Origin: Oceanicaulis alexandrii DSM 11625
GTDB lineage: Bacteria; Pseudomonadota; Alphaproteobacteria; Caulobacterales; Maricaulaceae
NCBI RefSeq assembly: GCF_000420265.1
Contig: NZ_ATUP01000001.1
Location: 310,001 to 374,000 of the forward strand
Reading direction: 5' to 3'
DNA: 64,000 bases
A program made the translations under genes and the position numbers. Positions 10,366 to 18,415 of the stretch are shown here, piece after piece. Numbering within the stretch: position 1 is the stretch's first letter; each line of letters begins with the position of its first letter. Below the pieces are notes generated by a model. That model was not told the origin of the DNA, did not search any database, and was given only the letters and a program-made list of their open reading frames with translations.

Positions 10366-11169
10366 ATGGCTTTTCAACGGCGCAACACCGATAAAAAGGG
10401 TTCTGCAGCGCGAAATGCAGCCCGACGTGACGGCCCCGATCAGGGGTGGATCTGGGGTCGCCATGCGGTCCTGGCGGCCTTGGCCAACTCCAAGCGAAAA
10501 CACATCTCTTTGCATGTGACGCGCAATGCCGCGACCGAGCTGGACGACACCTTTCAGAAGCTCGCCGACATCGAATTGCCCGGCCAGATCACAGCCCGCT
10601 TGCCCGAAGGCGCGGTGCATCAGGGCTTCGCGCTGAAAACCGGCGCGCCGCCTGCGGAATCGCTGAACGCCGTGATGGAGCCCACCCATGGCTTGCTGGT
10701 CGTCCTGGACCAAATCACCGACCCGCATAATGTCGGCGCGATCCTGCGTTCGTGCGCCGCGTTCGGCGTCCGGGCTGTCATTGTTCAGGACCGAAAATCG
10801 CCGCCGTTTTTTGGCGCCCTGTGCAAGACCGCGGTCGGCTGCGCGGAGACCATTCCCCATGTGAAGGTCACCAACATCGCCGATACACTGATCGCGCTCC
10901 AGGAGGCCGGCCGCTATGTGATCGGACTGGCGGGCGAAGCGGAAGCCAGCCTGTCAGACGAAGTCGCCGCGAACGCCGGGCCGGGCCTGGTGCTGGTGCT
11001 GGGCGCGGAAGGCGATGGCCTGCGCCCGCGCGTGGCCGAGCATTGCTCGGCGCTGGCGCGCATTCCGATGGGGCCGAAAGCGGAAAGCCTCAATGTGTCG
11101 AACGCCGCGGCGATCGCGCTTTATGAAGCTTCCCGCTTTGATCCCCGGATCACCCCCAAAGCGGACTGA
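10366..11169 (+). CDS. rlmB: TrmH/SpoU-family 23S rRNA 2'-O-ribose methyltransferase (RlmB-type)
   Basis: RlmB methylates the 2'-OH of G2251 in 23S rRNA using S-adenosylmethionine. The 267-residue product has an N-terminal substrate-binding domain starting at WIWGRHAVLAAL. The SpoU knot domain contains the motifs LDQITDPHNVGAILRSCAAF, LGAEGDGLRP and IPMGPKAESLNVSNAAAIAL, which form the trefoil-knot SAM site. The start codon follows a 10-base palindrome (GACTATAGTC, 10356-10365), and the nearest GGAG is rather far upstream. The short positively charged N-terminal tail is variable in the family. Confidence 0.93.
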   Translation: MAFQRRNTDKKGSAARNAARRDGPDQGWIWGRHAVLAALANSKRKHISLHVTRNAATELDDTFQKLADIELPGQITARLPEGAVHQGFALKTGAPPAESLNAVMEPTHGLLVVLDQITDPHNVGAILRSCAAFGVRAVIVQDRKSPPFFGALCKTAVGCAETIPHVKVTNIADTLIALQEAGRYVIGLAGEAEASLSDEVAANAGPGLVLVLGAEGDGLRPRVAEHCSALARIPMGPKAESLNVSNAAAIALYEASRFDPRITPKAD

Positions 11170-11186
11170 CCCGATTCTCGGTCGGT

Positions 11187-12233
11187 CTAGCCGCCGGTGG
11201 TGAAGTCGCCGCCGCCGGAGGTGCGGATATTGCGCTGGCCGGTGACGGTGCGGATGTAAGCGTCAGAGCCGCCGCTCACATGGATGTCCACATCCTCGGC
11301 GATCCCGCCGAACCACAGATCGGACGAGCCGCCCAAGCGCGCCTCCACCGAGCTGGCGCGGCCCTGCTCGATGCGCACATCGCCCGAGCCGCTGCTGCTC
11401 ATCTCCAGAACGCCGTCCATGCTGGCGACCTCCATGTTGGAGGAGCCTGAAATGCTGACAGACACATTCGTCGTGGCGCCAACCGACAGATCACCGCTGC
11501 CTGATGCTGCGTATTGAACACCGCCCGGGGCATTGCCGATTTCAACATTGCCGGAGCCAGACACGCTCGCCTCAAGGCTCGCCACATGACCAGCCTCGAC
11601 TTCGCCGGAGCCGGAAATACCGACTTCCAAGTCGCCGCCCACATCCCCAAGCTCCACATCGCCGGAACCGGACACGGCCAGATCGACTGACTCGCCGATA
11701 TCCTCGGCGCTCAGATGTCCCGAGCCAGACAGGGCCGCATTCAAGGCGCCGCCGATTTCGCCTACGCTCACATGGCCCGAACCGCGAATAGCCAAGTTTG
11801 CGTCGTTGTTTACATCACCTGCTTCAAGCGTTGAGCAATGCGACATCACCAGATCAAGCGATTGGGTCGCGCCCAGTTCGGCGCGGACAATGGAGTCATC
11901 GAGCTCCACGCTGGCCGGGTTCGGCGTCGTGATGATCAGAATCGGCAGCTCGTCAAAAGACAGCGCTTCGCGCCGATTGCGCCCGACACGCTGGTCCCGC
12001 CAGCCGCCAAAGCATCGCATGCGCCGCATGGTTTCACCGCCGTCCACGTAAAGCGCGCCGTTGGCATTGCGGATATCAGCGCTCGAGCCGCCGCGTTCGT
12101 ATCGGGCTTCAAGCGCAGCGCCTTGTTCCACACGCACCGTCCCGATGAAGTTTTCAATCTCTACGGACGGCGCGCCGCCCGCTTGCATCGCCGTCGCCAG
12201 CGCCAGAACCATGACCGTCATATCGACCCTCAT
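11187..12233 (-). CDS. Secreted DUF2807 (head GIN)-type repetitive beta-helix protein
   Basis: The 348-residue product has a short hydrophobic N-terminus (MRVDMTVMVLALATAMQAGG) that looks like a signal peptide. From about residue 145 to the end it consists of about 11 repeats of roughly 18 residues centred on SGSGD/SGSGN/SGGSD. This is the pattern of the putative auto-transporter adhesin, head GIN (DUF2807) family, which is expected to form a stacked beta-solenoid. Function is unknown; relatives are periplasmic or surface proteins. It is convergent with rlmB (17-base gap) and divergent from the acyl-CoA dehydrogenase gene. Confidence 0.8.
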   Translation of the reverse strand: MRVDMTVMVLALATAMQAGGAPSVEIENFIGTVRVEQGAALEARYERGGSSADIRNANGALYVDGGETMRRMRCFGGWRDQRVGRNRREALSFDELPILIITTPNPASVELDDSIVRAELGATQSLDLVMSHCSTLEAGDVNNDANLAIRGSGHVSVGEIGGALNAALSGSGHLSAEDIGESVDLAVSGSGDVELGDVGGDLEVGISGSGEVEAGHVASLEASVSGSGNVEIGNAPGGVQYAASGSGDLSVGATTNVSVSISGSSNMEVASMDGVLEMSSSGSGDVRIEQGRASSVEARLGGSSDLWFGGIAEDVDIHVSGGSDAYIRTVTGQRNIRTSGGGDFTTGG

Positions 12234-12346
12234 CTCTTTGAGTGTTGTTATCGTTCAGCGCGGGTTGTTCCCCCCCGGCGCCGTCGCATCAGCATGCTGG
12301 CTGATCAGACCCCACCGCAACATTGCGGCAAACTAAACTTTTCTCC

Positions 12347-14050
12347 ATGTCGCGCCGGTCGACAGCCGCCGCTCAAAGCGCTTTGATGCCAGGCATGAGA
12401 CATCACGCCCCCCGCACCGACCTCGCCACCCACAGTGTTGAAAACCAGTCCGAACCGCTTGTCGGCGTGAATTGGTATTCTGACGACGCCATGCTCAGGG
12501 ACGCGTTGGCGCGCAATGGCGCGGATGTGCATGCAGACCGGCTGTCTTCCATGGGCGCCGAAATCGGCTCTGACAGCGTTCAGGACCTGGCCCGGATAGC
12601 GAATGAAAACCCGCCCAAATTCAAACCCTTCGACAGGTTTGGTCATCGCATAGACGAGGTCGAGTTCCACCCCGCCTATCATGCGCTGATGGAGCTGGGG
12701 CTGAGCCATGGCGTGTCGTCCGCGGCCTGGACGGAAAAGCAAGCGCCGCACTCGCTGCACGCCGCGCTTCTGATGCTGATGGGGACCGCGGACGCCGGTG
12801 TGTGCTGCCCGCAATCGATGACCTATGCCAGCGTGCCGGCGCTGAAGAAATCAAACTGGACCGGCCCCTGGATTCAGGGCGTCACGTCGGGGCGCTACGA
12901 CCCCCGCTTCCTGCCGCCTGAAGACAAGGTCGGGCTGACGCTGGGCATGGCGATGACCGAGAAACAAGGCGGGTCTGATGTGCGCGCCAACGCCACCACC
13001 GCAGAAAGCCAGGACGGCGATGTGGTGACGCTGACCGGTCATAAATGGTTCTGCTCGGCGCCCATGAGCGACGGCTTTCTGACCCTGGCTTATGAAGGCT
13101 CAGGCGATGATGCGCAGCTGAGCTGCTTTCTCGTGCCGCGCTGGACCCCGGACGGGGAGCGCAACACCATCGAGATCCAGCGTCTGAAGGACAAGCTGGG
13201 GGACCGGTCCAACGCCAGCTCCGAGATCGAATACAAGGACGCCTGGGCCCGCCGTGTCGGCGATCCGGGCCGCGGCGTGCGTACCATCATCGAAATGGTC
13301 AATCACACCCGTCTTGATTGCCTGGCGGGCTCGGCGGGCCTCATTCGCAACGGCGCCGCCTATGCGGTCTGGCATGCCGACCGACGCAGCGCCTTTCAGC
13401 GTCGCCTGATTGATCAGCCGCTGATGCGCGAAGTGCTGGGCGAACTGGCGATGGAGGCGGAAGCCGCCCTCGCCCTCGCCTTCCGGGTCGCGGAAAGCTT
13501 TGACAAGGCCGAGACCGACCCGCACGAAGCTGCGCTGGCGCGCTTGCTTACCCCGATCGCGAAATACTGGATCTGCAAGCGCGCGCCGTACTTAACCTAT
13601 GAAGCGATGGAGGCCCATGGCGGCGCCGGTTACGTGGAAGAGCATCCCCTGCCGCGCATGTTCCGCCAAAGTCCGCTAAACGCCATCTGGGAAGGCTCGG
13701 GCAATGTCATCGCCCTAGACGTGCTGCGCGCCCTGTCGCGTGATACGGCGGCGCGGGACGCCCTCGCCGCCGAGCTGGCGCCCGCCTTCGGCCGACACCC
13801 CGCTCTGGACGCGCGTCTGAACGCGCTGACCCAGATGGCCTCAGGCGGAATTGGCGAAGCGGATGCACGGCGATTTGCGGAGTGGTCAGCCACGGCTTTG
13901 ACCGCCAGCGCCCTGATCCGCGCCGGGCTGGAGCCGGCGGCGGACGCCTATATCGGGCGCCGTATCGCCGAAAACCCGACATCTCTGGGCGCCGGCGAAG
14001 CCGCCATCGATCATGACTGGCTGATCGGGCGGGCGCGATTGGCGGGCTGA
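12347..14050 (+). CDS. AidB-like acyl-CoA dehydrogenase
   Basis: The 567-residue flavoprotein matches E. coli AidB along its length: THSVENQ near the start, the FAD-site segment LTLGMAMTEKQGGSDVRANA, GHKWFCSAPMSD, LKDKLGDRSNASSEIEY, and the C-terminal MEAHGGAGYVEEHPLPRMFR. AidB is induced by alkylation damage and binds DNA near its targets; its dehydrogenase substrate is unsettled, and isovaleryl-CoA activity has been reported. None of the candidate starts has a convincing ribosome-binding site. ATG 12347 is used, but ATG 12395 (MRHHAPRTDLATHSVENQ) aligns best with AidB's own start. Confidence 0.88.
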   Translation: MSRRSTAAAQSALMPGMRHHAPRTDLATHSVENQSEPLVGVNWYSDDAMLRDALARNGADVHADRLSSMGAEIGSDSVQDLARIANENPPKFKPFDRFGHRIDEVEFHPAYHALMELGLSHGVSSAAWTEKQAPHSLHAALLMLMGTADAGVCCPQSMTYASVPALKKSNWTGPWIQGVTSGRYDPRFLPPEDKVGLTLGMAMTEKQGGSDVRANATTAESQDGDVVTLTGHKWFCSAPMSDGFLTLAYEGSGDDAQLSCFLVPRWTPDGERNTIEIQRLKDKLGDRSNASSEIEYKDAWARRVGDPGRGVRTIIEMVNHTRLDCLAGSAGLIRNGAAYAVWHADRRSAFQRRLIDQPLMREVLGELAMEAEAALALAFRVAESFDKAETDPHEAALARLLTPIAKYWICKRAPYLTYEAMEAHGGAGYVEEHPLPRMFRQSPLNAIWEGSGNVIALDVLRALSRDTAARDALAAELAPAFGRHPALDARLNALTQMASGGIGEADARRFAEWSATALTASALIRAGLEPAADAYIGRRIAENPTSLGAGEAAIDHDWLIGRARLAG

Positions 14051-14590
14051 TCAGGATTTCATGACCGGCTTGGTGTCCGAAGGTCCGATGGGCGTAACCA
14101 CGGGTTTCTTGCCCGTCATCTGTTCACCCGTGATCTCGCATTGCTTGATCACGAGCACCTCAAAGCCTGCAGCCGCCTCTGTCTTGGACGGTGGATCGCT
14201 GTCGGGTACGGCGCCTGTCAGCGTGATCAAAACAGCCAGAGCCTGCATTGCTTTCCAGGCACGGCCTCCCCAGACGCTCAGGCTCACACGAAGCCGCGCG
14301 ATGACGCTGCCGGGGCGAACCTCGATCAGCTCCACACTGAGCTGGTCATGCGTTGGCGGGAAACTGTCCGCCGGAGCGACCTCTTGCTGATACCAGGCGT
14401 TCAGTCGATCCCTGAGACCGTCAGCGAACTGCGCAGCGACAGAGCCCAACTCGCTTGTCTCAAGGTCGAGCCTGACCTCAATCTCCAGGCTGACATGAAA
14501 CTCACCGTCACCATCATCGCCGAAATCGCCGCGAAAACCGCCGAAGCCGCCCCCCGCGCCGTTTGGTTCCTGCATAGGTACATCCGCCAT
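14051..14590 (-). CDS. Hypothetical protein, Gly/Asp-rich N-terminus and one hydrophobic segment
   Basis: I do not recognise this 179-residue product. Residues 10-30 are Gly/Asp-rich. A mixed alpha/beta region follows (EFHVSLEIEVRLDLE, then LRDRLNAWYQQEVAP, then DQLSVELIEVRPGSVIARL). A hydrophobic stretch (AMQALAVLITLTGAV) could be a membrane helix near residues 118-132, and the tail is polar with many Thr/Pro/Lys. The layout of a small strand-rich domain with a PGS turn before a single helix resembles effector-associated components, but this is only an impression. Its stop codon abuts that of the convergent AidB-like gene. Confidence 0.6.
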   Translation of the reverse strand: MADVPMQEPNGAGGGFGGFRGDFGDDGDGEFHVSLEIEVRLDLETSELGSVAAQFADGLRDRLNAWYQQEVAPADSFPPTHDQLSVELIEVRPGSVIARLRVSLSVWGGRAWKAMQALAVLITLTGAVPDSDPPSKTEAAAGFEVLVIKQCEITGEQMTGKKPVVTPIGPSDTKPVMKS

Positions 14591-14741
14591 GACACCTCCC
14601 TGACAGGCGAATTATCGACACCCTGTGAGCGCTCGCAACCCCAACAAGTCTTACCGAGGCAAAACACATGGCGGATGGACGCCGCCTATCCGAGAGTGGC
14701 GATTATGGCCGCGAAGCGTCATCCATGAACAGCGAGAGGAA

Positions 14742-14765
14742 ACGGGCGGACAATGTTCCACCCGT
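14742..14765 (-). terminator. Weak candidate terminator of the amidohydrolase-RidA-DUF819 operon
   Basis: Nine-base arms (14742-14750 with 14757-14765, one G-U pair when read on the minus strand) enclose a 6-base loop. A TTT precedes CC on the minus strand. It lies 30 bases beyond the DUF819 stop codon. The short T tract makes it a modest call. Confidence 0.35.
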
Positions 14766-14794
14766 CCGTGATCGCGTGGCATCGGCTGCACACG

Positions 14795-15982
14795 TCAGCC
14801 CAAAAGGCCATAGACGACCGTGCCCAGCACGGTGCCCAGCGCATAGCCCAGAACGCCCACGAGCACGCCCGGCGTCACAAGGTCGCGCCACCCCTTGGCG
14901 GCCGCCAGCGCCGGAGCGGTGGTCGCGCCCAGAATGGCAGCGTTGGACGCGATGATGATTTCAGGCAGGGACAGCTTGCAGAACTTGGCGAGCACGAACG
15001 CCACCACGCCATGAACGCTCACCAGAATGGCGATGAAGAGCATGATCAGCGGCGCATCGGCCAGCAATTGCGCCACATTGGCGCCGGCGGCGATGGCGCC
15101 GAAAAACAGGAAGGCGAACACCACGCCCAGCTCGAACCCGCCATTGAGCTTGGCCATTTGTGTCGGAATGGCCGTTGGCAGGATCAGCGCCAATAGCGTG
15201 ATGAAGACGTATTTGAGATCGCCGAAGGATACGCCGATGGCCTCGCGCATCGCATCAGGCGACACCAGTCCGTCGCCCACGCTCGACAGCCATGTGCCGA
15301 TGGCGACGACCGTCAGCGCATAGGCCAGGGTCAGCGCCAGAGACAAGGGCGTGGTCGCGCCCTCGCTGCCCTCTTTCAGGGTGTCGGTGTGGTCTTGCGT
15401 GTGATCACGCGACACGAAGCGCTTGGCGATCCAGGCCACGCTCGGCAGTACGGCCAGAACACCCAGATAGGCCGCGCTCGCCAGATGGTCAGCCGCGACA
15501 ATCGCGGAGACAAGGCTGGGAGCGCCCTCGGCGAGACCGGTCATCTCGGTCAGCGGCCCGAAATTCACCGATCCTCCCACATACGACCCCGTCAGAGACG
15601 CAGCGACCGCCGCTTCCCAATCACCCAATCGGACCACCAGCACAGCGGTGAAGACGCCGATCACCGTCGCCAGGGACGCGATCAGGAACGCCCCGGTCAT
15701 GCGGGTGGTCTCAAAGAAGATGCGCTTGAGGTCCGCCTTCATCAGAAAGAGCGGAATGAGCACCGGCACAGCGTAGGAGAACACGAACCCGTAGGCGGGC
15801 GCGTCAAACGGCAGGATGCGCAGATTGGACGCCAGGATCGCCAGCAGGATCGTCCACACCGTGCCGGTCAGCAGAGCGCCGAATTTGGTTTTTTCAAGCA
15901 GAAAGCCGGCAGCGGCGATCACGGTCAGCCCGGCCATCACCGCAAGGTGCTGGTCGGCGGGGATCAGGGAAGCATCCATCAT
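14795..15982 (-). CDS. DUF819 family integral membrane protein (YjcL-type)
   Basis: The 395-residue product is hydrophobic throughout, with about 10-11 predicted membrane helices. It has the DUF819 signatures LLTGTVWTILLAILASNLRI, PLFLMKADLKRIFFETTRM, SLTGSYVGGSVNFG and SNAAILGATTAPALAAAKGW. Function is unknown; the inverted-repeat look suggests a transporter. It is the last gene of a unit with an exported M20 amidohydrolase and a RidA protein, 15 bases after RidA. It may therefore import the amidohydrolase product (inference). Confidence 0.85.
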   Translation of the reverse strand: MMDASLIPADQHLAVMAGLTVIAAAGFLLEKTKFGALLTGTVWTILLAILASNLRILPFDAPAYGFVFSYAVPVLIPLFLMKADLKRIFFETTRMTGAFLIASLATVIGVFTAVLVVRLGDWEAAVAASLTGSYVGGSVNFGPLTEMTGLAEGAPSLVSAIVAADHLASAAYLGVLAVLPSVAWIAKRFVSRDHTQDHTDTLKEGSEGATTPLSLALTLAYALTVVAIGTWLSSVGDGLVSPDAMREAIGVSFGDLKYVFITLLALILPTAIPTQMAKLNGGFELGVVFAFLFFGAIAAGANVAQLLADAPLIMLFIAILVSVHGVVAFVLAKFCKLSLPEIIIASNAAILGATTAPALAAAKGWRDLVTPGVLVGVLGYALGTVLGTVVYGLLG

Positions 15983-15997
15983 AATATCCTGAATGGG

Positions 15998-16414
15998 TCA
16001 GTCGCCGGGCGGAATGACCGCATCAGCTTCAATCTCAACTATAAACTCGGGCCCGGCGAGCGCCGCCACGCCGATCATCGCGCTGGCGGGCGGAAACTCT
16101 GCGAACACCTTGCGATGCGCCTGCCCCACTGCGCGTTGTGTTTCAGGGCTCATATCGGTCACGTAAAGCCGAGTCCGCACGACATGACTGATATGGGAGC
16201 CCGCCTTGTCCAGCGCTTGCGCGATGATTTCAAGACATTGTGAGGTCTGGGCGCCGGGGTCGCCGGGCGCGAAGGGCTGTCCCTTTGCATCGACCGACAC
16301 CGTCCCCGCCACGAACACCTGGTCGCCGACGCGCACGGCGCGGCGATAGGCGACCAGCTCTTCCCACGGCGCGCCGGAGGTGACGCGCTGGATGTCGTGA
16401 CGGGGCTTGGTCAA
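15998..16414 (-). CDS. RidA/YjgF/UK114 family protein
   Basis: RidA proteins hydrolyse reactive enamines and imines produced by PLP enzymes, in the cytoplasm. The 138-residue product has VRVGDQVFVAGTVSVDAKG, the catalytic arginine in SHVVRTRLYVTDM, and the C-terminal FIVEIEADAV strand. The arginine supports true deaminase activity. No usable ATG exists upstream of the conserved region, so the start is TTG at 16412-16414, just after the M20 stop codon (16418-16420). Reinitiation is likely. Operon with the M20 amidohydrolase upstream and DUF819 downstream. Confidence 0.88.
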   Translation of the reverse strand: MTKPRHDIQRVTSGAPWEELVAYRRAVRVGDQVFVAGTVSVDAKGQPFAPGDPGAQTSQCLEIIAQALDKAGSHISHVVRTRLYVTDMSPETQRAVGQAHRKVFAEFPPASAMIGVAALAGPEFIVEIEADAVIPPGD

Positions 16415-16417
16415 GAT

Positions 16418-17752
16418 CTACTCGCCTTCAGGCACGCCGTTGGCGAACAGGTCGAGCGCAATCGCGACCATGCCTTCAGAAGAGACGGTCACGGCGCCCT
16501 CGCCATCGGGATAGAAGAAGGGCGAGTGATTGGCGGGCGGAGTTTCACCGCGCGCCTGATACTCTTCCCACACGCTCTGCGGGGCGCCGCCCACCCAGAA
16601 CATGAAGATCGGCACGTCTTCCTCGGTGCGGCCATAACGGGAGAAGTCTTCTCCGCCGGTCACAGGGTCCGCGGTCCCCACGGCGTTCTCGCCAAACCGG
16701 GCGGACAGCACGGCGCCCGCCTGATCAGACAGCGCCGGATCGTTATAGAGCGCAGGCGTGTAGATCTCTTCGACTTCCATCACCGGCATCAGTTCATCAG
16801 GCAGGCCCGCCGCCATGGCCTGACCCCGCGCGATCCGTTCGATCCCGCTGATCAGGCGTTCGCGCACCTCGTCAGAATAGGACCGCACGGTAATCTGAAG
16901 ATGCGCCTCGTCGGAGATGATGTTGTGCTTGGTCCCGGCGTTGAAGGCGCCGACGGTGACGACGCCTGTTTCAAGCGGCGACAGCTCGCGGCTGACCAGC
17001 GTCTGCAGATTGGTGACGATCTGGCTGGCGAGGACCACCGGGTCCTTGCCCAGATGCGGCGAGGCGCCATGAGCGCCGACGCCGCGCACGTAAAGATCTA
17101 CCGAATCCACATTCGCCATCGCCCAACCCGGCGCATAGCGGATCACGCCCGCCGGCATGTATCCCCAGGTGTGATAGGATACGACCGCATCCGGCGCCGG
17201 GAAGCGTTCATAAAGGCCGTCTGACAACATGGCGAGCGCGCCCAGGCCCACTTCTTCGGCGGGTTGACCGATCAACACCAGCGTCCCCGACCAGTCATCG
17301 CGGTTCTGGCTCATATAACGCGCCGAGGCGACCAGCGAGGTCATGTGCGTGTCATGCGCGCAGGCATGCATGACCGGGAAGGTGTTCCCCATCCGGTCCT
17401 CGCCCATGACTTCAGAGATGTAATCCACCGGCGTGTCTTCACGCACCGGCAGCCCGTCCATGTCGGCGCGCAGCATGATGGTCGGCCCCTCGCCGTTCTC
17501 CATCACCGCGACAACGCCGGTACGGCCAACGCCTTCGGTCACTTCGAAGCCGGCGCTGCGCAGCTCTTGCGCCAGACGGGCGGCGGTTTCGGTCTCCATG
17601 AAGGACAGTTCGGGATTTTCATGGAAGTGCTCGTAGAGCGCTTGCAGATGGTTATCCCAGTCAGTGGCGATGGCGGTGCGTAGATCGTCTTGAGCCAAAG
17701 ACGGCGCGGTCAGCGCCAGCCCTGCGGCGGCGGCCATGAACAAATGACGCAT
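16418..17752 (-). CDS. Exported M20 family amidohydrolase (AbgB/hippurate hydrolase-like)
   Basis: The 444-residue product has a signal peptide (MRHLFMAAAAGLALTAPSLAQ). The M20D metal-site motifs follow: MLRADMDGLPV, HACAHDTHMTSLV, GQPAEE and VVSYHTWG. The dimerisation domain includes GVGAHGASPHLGKDPV, and the last ligand region is TGGEDFSRYG. Such enzymes cleave N-acyl amino acids or related amides, using two metal ions; here the enzyme should be periplasmic. It is the first gene of a three-gene unit with RidA and DUF819. Exact substrate unknown. Confidence 0.88.
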   Translation of the reverse strand: MRHLFMAAAAGLALTAPSLAQDDLRTAIATDWDNHLQALYEHFHENPELSFMETETAARLAQELRSAGFEVTEGVGRTGVVAVMENGEGPTIMLRADMDGLPVREDTPVDYISEVMGEDRMGNTFPVMHACAHDTHMTSLVASARYMSQNRDDWSGTLVLIGQPAEEVGLGALAMLSDGLYERFPAPDAVVSYHTWGYMPAGVIRYAPGWAMANVDSVDLYVRGVGAHGASPHLGKDPVVLASQIVTNLQTLVSRELSPLETGVVTVGAFNAGTKHNIISDEAHLQITVRSYSDEVRERLISGIERIARGQAMAAGLPDELMPVMEVEEIYTPALYNDPALSDQAGAVLSARFGENAVGTADPVTGGEDFSRYGRTEEDVPIFMFWVGGAPQSVWEEYQARGETPPANHSPFFYPDGEGAVTVSSEGMVAIALDLFANGVPEGE

Positions 17753-17829
17753 AAGTGCGACTCCCCTTTTTTCTTGGCGGCATTGCAGACCGCTAGAGAG
17801 GAGAGGTCAACGAAGAAAGAAATTCAGGG

Positions 17830-18321
17830 TCAATCAAACAGGGCGTCGGCTGCGGCCTGGGCGGCGGCGCTGTCATCAATGCCTTCGCCTTCGATTCGCC
17901 CCTGTACGGCGGCGCGGGCCGCGGCCAGAAGCGATTCAATTTCGCTGCCCGCCATGGCCGAAGCGCCCGCGAAATCGCCGGCCTCGACTTTGGATTGGGC
18001 TTCGCGCATTTCGTCGTTCACGGCGGCGACGATGGTCTCAAGATGCGCTTTCAAGGTGTGGTCCACCGCGGCGTATGCGGCGATTACAGTTTCCTTGCCC
18101 ACATAATTGGTGCGCTCGAAATGCTCTTCATAGGGAACAGGCTCCCACGCCAGGACTTCCTCGGCGAAGTCCGGCATATCGGGCAACATCTCAAGAAGCA
18201 TGACCACCTCATTGAAATGATTGAGATAGTCAGTCGCCAAGCCGGTGTCGGGATGCACGTTGGCCGCCGTCAACGCCTCCGCTGACAGCGCGCCCGCACC
18301 CAAGGTCGCCGCTTCGCTCAT
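17830..18321 (-). CDS. Conserved-looking hypothetical protein, helical
   Basis: I do not recognise this protein. With the ATG at 18319-18321 it has 163 residues. A TTG 13 codons upstream (18358-18360), with AGG ahead of it, is an alternative start. The central part (YLNHFNEVVMLLEMLPDMP, EDVLAWEP-like acidic turns, YEEHFERTNY) and the long Ala/Glu helices after it suggest a soluble all-helical protein. There is no signal peptide and no metal motif. A degenerate CtrA-like element (TAAA-N7-CTAA, 18368-18382) lies about 50 bases upstream. It sits alone between the M20 operon and metG. Confidence 0.65.
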   Translation of the reverse strand: MSEAATLGAGALSAEALTAANVHPDTGLATDYLNHFNEVVMLLEMLPDMPDFAEEVLAWEPVPYEEHFERTNYVGKETVIAAYAAVDHTLKAHLETIVAAVNDEMREAQSKVEAGDFAGASAMAGSEIESLLAAARAAVQGRIEGEGIDDSAAAQAAADALFD

Positions 18322-18415
18322 GATCAGCCCCGTCGTCTGGTCCAACGCAGACAATGCCAAGTCAGCCTAAACGAAAGACTAACCGTCATGGGCGTATTCA
18401 GCGCGCGAACTCGCC

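Noticed and set aside
18368-18382. CtrA box ahead of the unknown gene at 17830-18321
   Set aside because: TAAA-N7-CTAA departs from the consensus in both halves; it is noted in the gene entry but not claimed as a site.
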